Origin: Photobacterium rosenbergii
Lineage (GTDB): Bacteria > Pseudomonadota > Gammaproteobacteria > Enterobacterales > Vibrionaceae
Length of the DNA stretch: 64,000 bases
Direction: 5' to 3'
Assembly (NCBI RefSeq): GCF_003026455.1
Contig: NZ_PYMB01000023.1
Span: 1-64,000 of the forward strand
Under the pieces are notes generated by a model, which was given only the letters and a program-made list of their open reading frames with translations, ran no database searches and had not been told where the DNA came from. The translations under genes and the position numbers were made by a program. This document shows, one piece after another, positions 18,167 to 26,643 of the stretch (positions are counted from its first letter, which is position 1; each line of letters opens with the position of its first letter).

Positions 18167-20932
18167 CTAGTAAGCGCCTTTTTGAAATTCCTCGATAGAG
18201 CCGATGGGCGTGCCAATATGGAGAGGCTCTAAATTGCTATGAGCTTGGCCTTGGCAGTGCATCACAATGCGGTTGGAGGTGCGCGGCTTCACCACATCAA
18301 CAATAAACTTCACCATGTCGGCACGGGTAATGGCCTCGAGGGCCTCAATGACTTTTTGGCGCTGGTTAAATTCATTGTCTTTATTGCCGATACTAACCCA
18401 GAAGCGTTGGGCGCGGGCACGGAGGTTGGTGTCCGGCTCGGAAATTTGTGCGATCAAGCCTTGCTTGCTGGCCTGCCACTGCGCTTCGTTGAGCTCAAGT
18501 AACACCAACGCGAAGGCATTGGTAAATTCATCAATTGCCTCAAGTAACTGGGTCGGTGCAGCGACGGGTGACTGAATGTATAAGATAAGGCCCGGGTGGC
18601 GATTGAGTGGCAAATTGGCAGTACCAACCATATACCCCAACTGTTGACGCGTTCGCAGTTCATGGAAGAAAGTGGTCGACATGAGGTGATTGGCCAAGGT
18701 GTAAATGGCAATTTTACGCGGCGTTGTTTCCCGTGATTGATAGTACATCAATAGGGCAGAGTCAGCATGGTTGCAGCTGATCTCGTTACTGAGGGTGCCA
18801 GAATCCCCCAGTCTTACCAAAGGCCTTTGTGACTCACCGTAGAGTTGGTCGGTTACCCGGAAGGCATCTTTTAGTGTTTCGGCTAAAGCAAGCGCATCGT
18901 CTTTGCCCCAGTTACCGTAAATAAAGGTATCAATATGAAGCTCGGCAAACATGGCTTCTACGAAAGCCGGTAACTCATCAACCTCGATACTCTCCAGTGC
19001 TTCAAGCAGAACTGGATACGGAGGGTTGTTCGGCTGCAATACCCCAGTTAACTCGTTAAATAGCTGAGAAATCGGTTTGTCTTGCGCAGCATTGCGCCAG
19101 TTACGAAGCATCTGGGCTTTGATATTTTTAAAGCGATCAGGGTTGAAGTCGCGGTTGGCGAATCGGTCAAGTAGCAGTTTTAGCAGCAGGGGCTGTTTTT
19201 CACTGAAACCGGATAGCTGCAATGTGACGCCGCCTTGGTGGGCGTAAAGATTGTACGACATCCCTGCAATTTCAGCGGGATAGGCTGATTCATTGATAGC
19301 ATCAAGCAGCATTTCGACGCATAGGCGGGTCTTGACAATATTACGCGGCGAGTTGACGGCATGCGGGCTGTCAATAGCCACATAGACAATCCCTTTTGGC
19401 ACCCGGAATTCATGCTCTTGTTTGTACCACAGGCGGAAGCCTGGGAGGTCCTGAATAAGCTGGGGTGGCTGTGAGGCATCATCTGCAAGTGGCAGCGGAT
19501 CCGGCCTTTCGCACAGGTAAGGGTTTTGCTCTGGGAGTGTGAGCTCTGGATCCGCGCCTGGTGATTGCCAACTAGCCAATTGCTGCTCAGTGAATGGCTT
19601 GACGCCATAAGGTGTGTGATACCACTTGGCAATCCTGTCGTTGTCCTGGCCTTGGGCAACGAGTACCAAGCGCATATTTTGCGGAGTAAGTTGATCAAGC
19701 AAAGAGGCAATTAGTGCTTCATCGTAGTTTGCCATCATATAATCGCCGTAGATGATATCGTCCGGCGAATAGTGCAGCAGGTTCATGACCAGATAGCTTA
19801 CCGTGTCCAGAGGACGGTTTTTTTCCTGATAGCGGAATGCCATCTCCAGCACAGATTTTTTCTCGCTAAAGCGCCACTCATCCAAGCCTTGCTGGCGGAT
19901 CAGCTCGATGTATTGGAAAACGGTTTTTACTATTTCATCAACGTTTTCCAGCCCTTTAGGGGTTAAATTAAGGCCGACAGTGAACTCACGGAAGTTACTT
20001 CCGCTGACCCCACCGCCTGCTGCTAGGGTATTGATAAAACCGCGTGATTTTAATAATGACATTAGGCTGCCACTGCCCTCGTTGCCTAGTAGGTGGGCGA
20101 TATAGGAAAGTGGCTTCTCGCGATAGTACTGATCAACTGCCGGCAAGGTGAAAGACAATGTGAGCTTGCGTACTTCCTTGATCGGGTCGATAGATATGAA
20201 TTTGGCCTTCTCGTTATCCGATACCAAAGGTACGGCAATTTCCGCTTTTTTGTTTCCGGTATTAGGAATATCACGGAAGAAGGTTTGGGCGTATGCATCT
20301 AGCTCTTCTAGCGACTGAGGGCCAAGTAGCACGAGCCCCATCAGGCTGGCACAGTAATGGGTCTGATAAAAGGCGATCAGCTCGTCGCGGACCGAATTGT
20401 CGTTACGGTCTTCCAGCGTAGTGAGATCGCCGACCGAGAACTTGGCAAAGGGGTGTTCAGGGTTGATGGTTTCTTTGTGAACCTGATAGAGGCGGCGTAC
20501 ATCGTCTTTCAGTTTGAGTTTGTACTCCGAATCCACCGCGTTACGCTCTTTGTCGACGGCTTCCTCGTTGAATAACGGGGCGGTAAAAAACTGGCCGAAG
20601 CGGTCCAAGCCCTCGCTGAAAGCATGGGGGCTGACCTCGAAGAAATAGGTTGTGTTCTCTGTGCCGGTCCAGGCATTGTTGCTACCGCCACTTTGGTTGA
20701 TAAAGGTCTGGAATTCACCAACCCGTGGGTACTTTTCGGTGCCGAGAAACAGCATGTGCTCGAGAAAATGCGCCATACCCTGACGGTCGATAGGATCGTC
20801 AAAGTGGCCGACTTTTACCGACAGTGCAGCCGCTGAACGTGGGGCTTCAGCATCATGTACCAGCAGCACCTTCAAACCATTGGGTAGGGTGAGGTAACGG
20901 TACTGCTTAAGGTCATTCGGACTTGTATGCAC
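18167..20932 (-). CDS. M16 (insulinase/pitrilysin) zinc metallopeptidase
   Basis: 921 aa. The inverted zinc motif HFLEH is at 55-59 and the third ligand is E136 in ERNAVDSEY, exactly 76 residues after the motif as in the family. Four M16-type halves fold into a clamshell that degrades peptides. It resembles protease III (PtrA) and insulin-degrading enzyme, but the N-terminus (MHTSPNDLKQYRYLTLPNGL) has no signal peptide, so a cytoplasmic location is likely, unlike periplasmic PtrA of E. coli. Monocistronic. The 316-bp gap upstream (20933-21248) shows no gene. Confidence 0.92.
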   Translation of the reverse strand: MHTSPNDLKQYRYLTLPNGLKVLLVHDAEAPRSAAALSVKVGHFDDPIDRQGMAHFLEHMLFLGTEKYPRVGEFQTFINQSGGSNNAWTGTENTTYFFEVSPHAFSEGLDRFGQFFTAPLFNEEAVDKERNAVDSEYKLKLKDDVRRLYQVHKETINPEHPFAKFSVGDLTTLEDRNDNSVRDELIAFYQTHYCASLMGLVLLGPQSLEELDAYAQTFFRDIPNTGNKKAEIAVPLVSDNEKAKFISIDPIKEVRKLTLSFTLPAVDQYYREKPLSYIAHLLGNEGSGSLMSLLKSRGFINTLAAGGGVSGSNFREFTVGLNLTPKGLENVDEIVKTVFQYIELIRQQGLDEWRFSEKKSVLEMAFRYQEKNRPLDTVSYLVMNLLHYSPDDIIYGDYMMANYDEALIASLLDQLTPQNMRLVLVAQGQDNDRIAKWYHTPYGVKPFTEQQLASWQSPGADPELTLPEQNPYLCERPDPLPLADDASQPPQLIQDLPGFRLWYKQEHEFRVPKGIVYVAIDSPHAVNSPRNIVKTRLCVEMLLDAINESAYPAEIAGMSYNLYAHQGGVTLQLSGFSEKQPLLLKLLLDRFANRDFNPDRFKNIKAQMLRNWRNAAQDKPISQLFNELTGVLQPNNPPYPVLLEALESIEVDELPAFVEAMFAELHIDTFIYGNWGKDDALALAETLKDAFRVTDQLYGESQRPLVRLGDSGTLSNEISCNHADSALLMYYQSRETTPRKIAIYTLANHLMSTTFFHELRTRQQLGYMVGTANLPLNRHPGLILYIQSPVAAPTQLLEAIDEFTNAFALVLLELNEAQWQASKQGLIAQISEPDTNLRARAQRFWVSIGNKDNEFNQRQKVIEALEAITRADMVKFIVDVVKPRTSNRIVMHCQGQAHSNLEPLHIGTPIGSIEEFQKGAY

Positions 20933-21248
20933 AGGAAGAGCCTATTATTCAAAGGAAAGTAGACTAATTATGACGCTCATTAGAAAGGGTGGCAAATTTA
21001 ACCCATGTTTATTTGCCAAGAAACAAAAGCTTAGCGAGGTGAATTCCAACCGTGGTCACGGAACCTCAAACAGGGTGAGCAGGATCTCTGTTTTCTGCAG
21101 GCTTTACTTGCTAGCATAGCTTGAAAGTACGTCTTTTCTGATGGTGAGAAGTCGGATAAGTAAGCCTGAGTTTGATCGATCACTAACCACTGATAGTAAT
21201 TATAAATAAGTGTGTGATCGGGTATCAGACTGTGAAATTGGATAAATT

Positions 21249-21722
21249 ATGCGAATTTATATAATGCGTCATGGTGAAGCCCAGCACTTTGCAGCCAGTG
21301 ATGCAGAACGCCCGTTGACGGACAGAGGCGCCGCCCTTTCTGAGCAAATGGCTTTGCAACTTGCCGGCCAGTTCGACAATGATCTGGATATGGTCTGGGT
21401 GAGCCCTTACCTTCGGGCGCAACAAACATGGCAATCAATGGCTTCCCATTTGCCTGAACCTAAGCGCCTGATGACGGTTGAAGACATCACCCCTTATGGC
21501 GATGCCGAAGATGTGGCTGCTTATCTCAAAGCCGTGATCAATATCGAACAACCGGAAAACCTGCTGGTGGTATCGCACCTGCCACTGGTCGGTTACCTCA
21601 CTGCCGAAATGGTACCGGGCTTGCAGCCTCCGATGTTTATTACTTCCTCTATTGCCGCAATAGATTACCAGCCTGACAGCGACAGCGGTGACCTGCTGTG
21701 GCATGCCAACCCTGAAGGCTAG
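21249..21722 (+). CDS. sixA: Phosphohistidine phosphatase SixA
   Basis: 157 aa, the family length. The N-terminus MRIYIMRHGEAQ has the catalytic RHG motif (H8), and the second histidine lies in VVSHLPLVGYL. SixA removes phosphate from histidine phosphotransfer proteins (ArcB HPt, and NPr in the nitrogen PTS). In E. coli it follows fadJ, so the neighbourhood is conserved apart from the peptidase inserted here. Confidence 0.94.
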   Translation: MRIYIMRHGEAQHFAASDAERPLTDRGAALSEQMALQLAGQFDNDLDMVWVSPYLRAQQTWQSMASHLPEPKRLMTVEDITPYGDAEDVAAYLKAVINIEQPENLLVVSHLPLVGYLTAEMVPGLQPPMFITSSIAAIDYQPDSDSGDLLWHANPEG

Positions 21723-21861
21723 CGATATATGCCAAGCACCCTGTTGCTCGGGTATAACACCCCCGGAAAACCTTGAGTAAAAGTCCTAAGGTTTTTTCGG
21801 GGAGTGCCGATACAAGAGAAAGTTTCGTTTCTCTAACCCTCTTGAATTCATAGACGTTTTG

Positions 21862-22221
21862 ATGAAAGCAAAGTTATCACTAGCGATGGGTGTCGCACTG
21901 CTTGCTGGATGTGTGCAAATGCCGCCAGTCCCGAGCATTAATGCCAATGGCGCCATTAAATGGGCCAATGGTATCACTGAAGATATGCACATTTCGGCGT
22001 CGGGGAGCACCCTGACATTCGCATCACCGCAAAGCCTGTTTAACCCGGGGGGGATCACCATCTTCTCTCGTATCGACAGCGCACGAAACGGTGCCTGCGA
22101 GCACTATTACAGCGAGCAGGCGGTGAAAACACGGATGAATATTTGCGATAGCGGGGAAGTGACCCTCCTCGTGGAAGGCCAAGTTATCAACGTAGGTTCG
22201 CTAGCCCGCTTCGTGTATTAA
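21862..22221 (+). CDS. Small putative lipoprotein
   Basis: 119 aa from the ATG at 21862. The signal MKAKLSLAMGVALLAGC ends in a good lipobox (LLAG-C), so C17 is probably lipidated. The mature part has two further cysteines (in NGACEHYY and MNICDSG) that could pair. No family is recognised. It lies between sixA and convergent smrB. Confidence 0.78.
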   Translation: MKAKLSLAMGVALLAGCVQMPPVPSINANGAIKWANGITEDMHISASGSTLTFASPQSLFNPGGITIFSRIDSARNGACEHYYSEQAVKTRMNICDSGEVTLLVEGQVINVGSLARFVY

Positions 22222-22265
22222 TCCAGGCTAGAAGCATTCGGCTATGGATTAGCGGGCCCATAGCC

Positions 22266-22796
22266 TTATCTCTCCGGAATATCCAGCAGTACCAGTAAGG
22301 CACCGTCACCGCCGAACTCCAGCGGCGCTTGGTGGAAGGCCATTACATCGGGGTGCTGTGCCAGCCACATTGGCGCTTTCTGCTTGAGGATATGCTTGCC
22401 GATACCGTGCATAACACAGCAGCAGGCGACCTTTTCCTTGATACAGGCAGCGATCATTGCAGCCAGTTCACGCTTTGCCTCTTTCTGGGTCATGCCGTGC
22501 ATGTCCAGATACATATCGGGAACATAAACACCACGACGCAACTTCTTCACTTCATACTTCGACACACCGGTACGGGCATACTGGGTCGGGCCGTTCTCGT
22601 TGAGGTGCGGCTCGAACTCGTCAGAGAAGTAAAACTCGTGATTTTGTGTTTCTTTTGCCGAGACTTTTGGTTTATCAGTCTTTGGACCCTGTCGGCGGGG
22701 CGTGATTATGGTATCATTAGTGATCTTTTTTACGCCCTTAACCGCTTCCTGGAAGAGCATCAGATCGTCGTCCAGGTTAGTATCTTTTTTGCTCAT
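22266..22796 (-). CDS. smrB: Ribosome rescue factor SmrB
   Basis: 176 aa. The C-terminal Smr domain contains YLDMHGMTQKEA (residues about 96-107) and VMHGIGKHILK, the DLHG- and HGxG-type motifs of the family, the latter intact. SmrB (E. coli YfcN) cuts mRNA at collided ribosomes. Divergently paired with prmB across 53 bp, exactly as in E. coli. Confidence 0.94.
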   Translation of the reverse strand: MSKKDTNLDDDLMLFQEAVKGVKKITNDTIITPRRQGPKTDKPKVSAKETQNHEFYFSDEFEPHLNENGPTQYARTGVSKYEVKKLRRGVYVPDMYLDMHGMTQKEAKRELAAMIAACIKEKVACCCVMHGIGKHILKQKAPMWLAQHPDVMAFHQAPLEFGGDGALLVLLDIPER

Positions 22797-22849
22797 AGTG
22801 AAATTCCAACAACTTTATAGCGGTATTGTAGCGCCATTCGGAGGCTATT

Positions 22850-23782
22850 TTGGATAAGATTTTTGTCGACGAAGCCGTCAACGAACTTCATACATTGCAG
22901 GACATGCTACGTTGGACGGTTAGCCGTTTCAATGCTGCCGGTCTTTTTTATGGTCACGGTACAGACAATGCGTGGGACGAAGCGGTACAGCTTGTGCTGC
23001 CAACCCTGTACTTACCTCTTGATGTACCAGCAGAAGTACGTCATTCACGCCTGACCAGCAGCGAGCGTCATCGCATTGTTGAGCGCGTGATCCGTCGTAT
23101 CAACGAGCGTACCCCAGTGGCTTACCTGACGAACAAGGCTTACTTCTGTGGGATGGAATTCTTTGTCGACGAACGCGTACTTGTGCCACGTTCGCCAATC
23201 GGTGAGCTGATCGAAAACTTCTTCGAACCGTTCCTGCAAGAGCGCCCGACCCGCATCATGGATCTGTGTACCGGTTCTGGTTGTATCGGTATTGCCTGTG
23301 CCCATGCTTTCCCGGAAGCTGAGGTGGATATCGTTGATATCTCTACTGATGCCCTTGCCGTTGCCGAGCAGAACATCCAGGACCACGGCCTTGAGCAGCA
23401 GGTGATCCCGCTACGCTCTGATCTACTGCGTGACGTGCCAAAAGACAAATACGACCTGATCGTGACTAACCCACCGTATGTGGATCAGGAAGATATGGAC
23501 AGCTTGCCAGATGAGTTCCGCCATGAGCCTGAGCTTGGCCTTGCTGCCGGTACCGATGGCCTGAAACTGGTTCGTCGTATTCTAGCTAACGCGCCGGATT
23601 ACCTGAAAGAAGACGGTGTGTTGATCTGTGAAGTGGGTAACTCAATGATCCATATGGAAGAACAGTACCCGCATATTCCATTCACTTGGATCGAGTTCGA
23701 AAACGGCGGTCACGGTGTGTTCATGCTAACCCGTGAACAATTGCTTGAGTGTGCTGATGAGTTTGCGTTTTACCGTGATTAA
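22850..23782 (+). CDS. prmB: Ribosomal protein L3 N5-glutamine methyltransferase PrmB
   Basis: 310 aa. The SAM-binding motif I DLCTGSGCIGIA is at 138-149 and the catalytic NPPY at 207-210, which binds the glutamine side chain. The N-terminal helical domain (1-95) is of the PrmB type rather than PrmC. It methylates Gln150 of ribosomal protein L3. The start codon is TTG (TTGGATAAG at 22850) behind GGAGGC. In E. coli aroC follows; here a terminator and queC do. Confidence 0.95.
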   Translation: MDKIFVDEAVNELHTLQDMLRWTVSRFNAAGLFYGHGTDNAWDEAVQLVLPTLYLPLDVPAEVRHSRLTSSERHRIVERVIRRINERTPVAYLTNKAYFCGMEFFVDERVLVPRSPIGELIENFFEPFLQERPTRIMDLCTGSGCIGIACAHAFPEAEVDIVDISTDALAVAEQNIQDHGLEQQVIPLRSDLLRDVPKDKYDLIVTNPPYVDQEDMDSLPDEFRHEPELGLAAGTDGLKLVRRILANAPDYLKEDGVLICEVGNSMIHMEEQYPHIPFTWIEFENGGHGVFMLTREQLLECADEFAFYRD

Positions 23783-23799
23783 TCTCGATATGCCGTAAT

Positions 23800-23830
23800 A
23801 AAAAACCGAAGCCCAGGCTTCGGTTTTTTT
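23800..23830. terminator. Bidirectional terminator between prmB and queC
   Basis: AAAAAACCGAAGCC ca GGCTTCGGTTTTTT, symmetric, between convergent genes. Confidence 0.92.
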
Positions 23831-23859
23831 ATGCTTAAATGGCAGTGATTAAGCTTAGC

Positions 23860-24558
23860 TTAGGCATTGCCCGCCTGCTGTTTGGCTTTTAGTTCGGCCA
23901 TGATAGCGGCTTGGTTGGCAAGGTAATCATCAAGGCCTGCTTTGCGCAGGTCGCAAGATGGGCAGTCACCACAGCCATCGCCGATAATGCCGTTGTAGCA
24001 AGTCAGGGTTTTTTCGCGGACGAAGTCTAGTTTGCCGTATTGGTCGGCGAGCGCCCAAGTTTCAGCCTTGTTGAGCCACATTAAAGGCGTTTCAATCTTA
24101 AGGGCACGGTCCATACCCAATACCAGTGATTGGTTGATGGATTTGACGAACTCGTCACGGCAGTCCGGGTAGCCAGAAAAGTCGGTTTCGCACACACCAG
24201 TGATCACTGCCTCAGCACCAATCTGGTAAGCATAGATACCCGCAAGGGTTAGGAATAGGATGTTACGGCCAGGGACGAATGAGTTCGGCAGGCCATTTTC
24301 CTGCAATTCGTGAGAAACAGGGATATTGTCGCGGGTCAGTGAGCTGATCGCCAGTTCATTGAGCAAGCCCACGTCCATTACCTTGTGTGCAGCGACACCG
24401 AGTTCTTTGCAGACAGATTCAGCCACTTCGATTTCCAGCTTATGGCGCTGGCCATAATCGAAAGTAATACAGTGCACTTCATCATAATGGGCCATGGCCT
24501 GGATCAGGCAGGTTGTGGAGTCTTGGCCGCCACTAAATACAACTACGGCTTTGCGCAT
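23860..24558 (-). CDS. queC: 7-cyano-7-deazaguanine synthase QueC
   Basis: 232 aa. The PP-loop VFSGGQDST (residues 7-15) binds ATP, and the C-terminal C-x8-C-x2-C-x2-C cluster (CYNGIIGDGCGDCPSC) holds zinc. It makes preQ0 from 7-carboxy-7-deazaguanine in queuosine biosynthesis. Interesting neighbour effect: the queuosine pathway modifies tRNA-Tyr among others, and four tRNA-Tyr genes open this window, though 23 kb away. I looked for a preQ1 riboswitch upstream and did not find one. Confidence 0.96.
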   Translation of the reverse strand: MRKAVVVFSGGQDSTTCLIQAMAHYDEVHCITFDYGQRHKLEIEVAESVCKELGVAAHKVMDVGLLNELAISSLTRDNIPVSHELQENGLPNSFVPGRNILFLTLAGIYAYQIGAEAVITGVCETDFSGYPDCRDEFVKSINQSLVLGMDRALKIETPLMWLNKAETWALADQYGKLDFVREKTLTCYNGIIGDGCGDCPSCDLRKAGLDDYLANQAAIMAELKAKQQAGNA

Positions 24559-24744
24559 GAAAAATTTCCTATGTTGTTGTCGTACCGAAAAACAGTCGGT
24601 AGGGACTACCCCTTTTAGTAATAAGGGTAGGCCAACAGCAGGTTCTCTATTGGCAGGCTCATGCTACCGCAGCAATAGCAAAGAGAAAAGCCCAGAAGCG
24701 CAAGGTCATAGATAAAAGTAAGCTAAGGTATTTAACCAAATAAC

Positions 24745-24772
24745 CAAAAGCCGCCTCGAAATAGGCGGCTTG
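24745..24772 (-). terminator. Terminator after the PLP-enzyme gene
   Basis: AAGCCGCCT, loop, AGGCGGCTT with TTTTGG on the minus strand, 15 bases after the stop codon. Confidence 0.85.
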
Positions 24773-24786
24773 AAGATATAGAGTCT

Positions 24787-25854
24787 TTAGCTTAGTTGGC
24801 CGGTTTGTTCTAGCTGCTCGAGTTGGGCAAGGTAGCCACTGATATCACCAATGTTGTCCTTAATCCACGCTGTGTTGAAATAGGTGTCTAGGTAGCGCTC
24901 GCCGCTATCACACAGCAAGGTGACAATTGAGCCACTCTCTCCTCGGGCCTTCATCTCGCTGGCAAGTTGCAGCACACCATATAGGTTAGTACCTGTCGAT
25001 GCACCTGCTTTGCGACCCAGCAGTTTTTCCAACCAGTGGACTGTCGCAATACTGGCGGCATCAGGGATGGTACGCATCTCATCGATAACATCTGGAATAA
25101 AACTAGGTTCGACACGTGGGCGACCAATCCCTTCGATACGGCTACCACACTCGCCGGTCAGAGAAGCATCACGGGTCTTGTAGTATTGATGGAATACCGA
25201 GTTTTCTGGGTCAACGACACATAATTTGGTGCTGTGCATCTGATAGCGAATGTAGCGACCAATGGTGGCTGATGTCCCGCCGGTTCCCGGGCTCATAACG
25301 ACCCAACTTGGGATCGGGTGCTCCTCAAGTTTCATCTGATCAAAGATGCTGTTGGCAATATTGTTGTTTCCACGCCAGTCGGTTGCTCGCTCGGCGTAGG
25401 TAAATTGATCCATATAATGGCCATTAAGCTCTTTGGCCAAACGGCGTGATTCTTCGTAGATTTCACTTGGGCTATCGACTAAGTGCGCACGGCCACCATA
25501 AAACTCGATCTGCTCGATTTTCTTGCGGGCGGTTTTACGTGGCACCACAGCAATGAAGGGTAAACCAAGTAAACGAGCAAAGTAGGCTTCAGAGACAGCG
25601 GTACTGCCTGATGAAGACTCAATGATCGGGGTATCTTTGCCTATCCAGCCATTACATAGGGCAAACAGGAACAATGAGCGGGCCAAACGGTGCTTTAGGC
25701 TGCCGGTTGGGTGGGTGCTTTCATCCTTCAAATAGATGTCAATGCCGTCTAGCGAAGGGATATCCAGCTTGATCAGATGGGTATCGGCAGAGCGTTGAAA
25801 ATCGGCTTCAATTTTGCGGATCGCTGTGTGGATCCATTGTGGGTCGTGGCTCAT
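24787..25854 (-). CDS. PLP-dependent cysteine synthase/desulfhydrase family protein
   Basis: 355 aa, fold type II. The PLP lysine is K54 in HPTGSLKHRLA, the substrate loop is SSSGSTAVSEA (about 79-89) and the phosphate-binding glycines are in SPGTGGTSATIG. It belongs to the CysK/CBS-like group but is longer than CysK (about 320 aa), and a paired DecR-like cysteine-responsive regulator lies divergently. I infer a role in cysteine breakdown (desulfhydrase) rather than synthesis; the family alone cannot decide this. Confidence 0.85.
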   Translation of the reverse strand: MSHDPQWIHTAIRKIEADFQRSADTHLIKLDIPSLDGIDIYLKDESTHPTGSLKHRLARSLFLFALCNGWIGKDTPIIESSSGSTAVSEAYFARLLGLPFIAVVPRKTARKKIEQIEFYGGRAHLVDSPSEIYEESRRLAKELNGHYMDQFTYAERATDWRGNNNIANSIFDQMKLEEHPIPSWVVMSPGTGGTSATIGRYIRYQMHSTKLCVVDPENSVFHQYYKTRDASLTGECGSRIEGIGRPRVEPSFIPDVIDEMRTIPDAASIATVHWLEKLLGRKAGASTGTNLYGVLQLASEMKARGESGSIVTLLCDSGERYLDTYFNTAWIKDNIGDISGYLAQLEQLEQTGQLS

Positions 25855-25998
25855 GGTCGTTCCTTTTGCTGTGGTGCTGGCTGTATATATTATGTAAGTA
25901 ATGTATGACTAAGCGCAGGAAAAATCTTTATCAAATTTACTCTATATCGATTAAAATGGAGAAAATTATTCTAAATCCTACATTTCAGGTGAAACGAA

Positions 25999-26460
25999 TT
26001 GGCTGATCTCGATAAAACTGATAGAACACTCCTACGATTACTGCAACAAGATGGCACCTTGGCCTTGGCCGAGTTGGCAGAAGCGGTGAACCTTACAACA
26101 ACGCCTTGTTGGAAACGGTTAAAGCGCCTCGAAGAAAACGGTATTTTACGCCAGCGAGTGGCCTTGCTTGACCCGGTGAAGCTCGGCCTGTCTTTCACTG
26201 CCTTTGTCCAAATTAAGACGAGCAATCATTCTAAGGAGTGGTACCACGAATTCGTGGGCACGGTATCTGACTTCCCTGAAGTGATGGAGTTCTACCGTAT
26301 GGCAGGCGAGTATGACTATATGATGAAGGTTCAGGTTGCTGATATGGCTGCGTTCGATCAGTTCTACAAAAAGCTCGTAAATAGTATTGAAGGGCTCACC
26401 AATGTGACGTCGACGTTTGCTATGGAACCGCTCAAGTACACCACGGCGTTGCCTGTGTAA
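25999..26460 (+). CDS. decR: Lrp/AsnC-family regulator, DecR (YbaO)-like
   Basis: 153 aa. The start codon is TTG at 25999 with AGGTGA seven bases before it. An N-terminal helix-turn-helix (LAELAEAVNLTTTPCWKRLKRLEENGIL) and a C-terminal RAM domain are present. Residue matches to E. coli YbaO/DecR/CyuR are extensive (NLTTTPCWKRLKRLE, RMAGEYDYMMKVQVADM). In E. coli this regulator responds to cysteine and induces cysteine detoxification. Here the PLP enzyme is divergent across 144 bp, and mdlAB follows, as in E. coli. Confidence 0.92.
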   Translation: MADLDKTDRTLLRLLQQDGTLALAELAEAVNLTTTPCWKRLKRLEENGILRQRVALLDPVKLGLSFTAFVQIKTSNHSKEWYHEFVGTVSDFPEVMEFYRMAGEYDYMMKVQVADMAAFDQFYKKLVNSIEGLTNVTSTFAMEPLKYTTALPV

Positions 26461-26643
26461 TATTTTGCGCCCGTATCTCGCCAACAACTACCCTGATTTC
26501 AGTTGTTAGATATGCAATTGAATGAAAATCAGGATGAAATATCAAATTGCAGGGCAGTAATTATAAGCTATTGAAATAAAAGCGTAACTATCAGCATAAT
26601 ATCACTTGCAACAAAGGTTTAACATGGCAGGGAGGAGAGTGTT

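Noticed and set aside
24559..24740. preQ1 riboswitch before queC
   Set aside because: The leader has hairpins (for example TACCGA/TCGGTA) but not the conserved preQ1 loop and tail.
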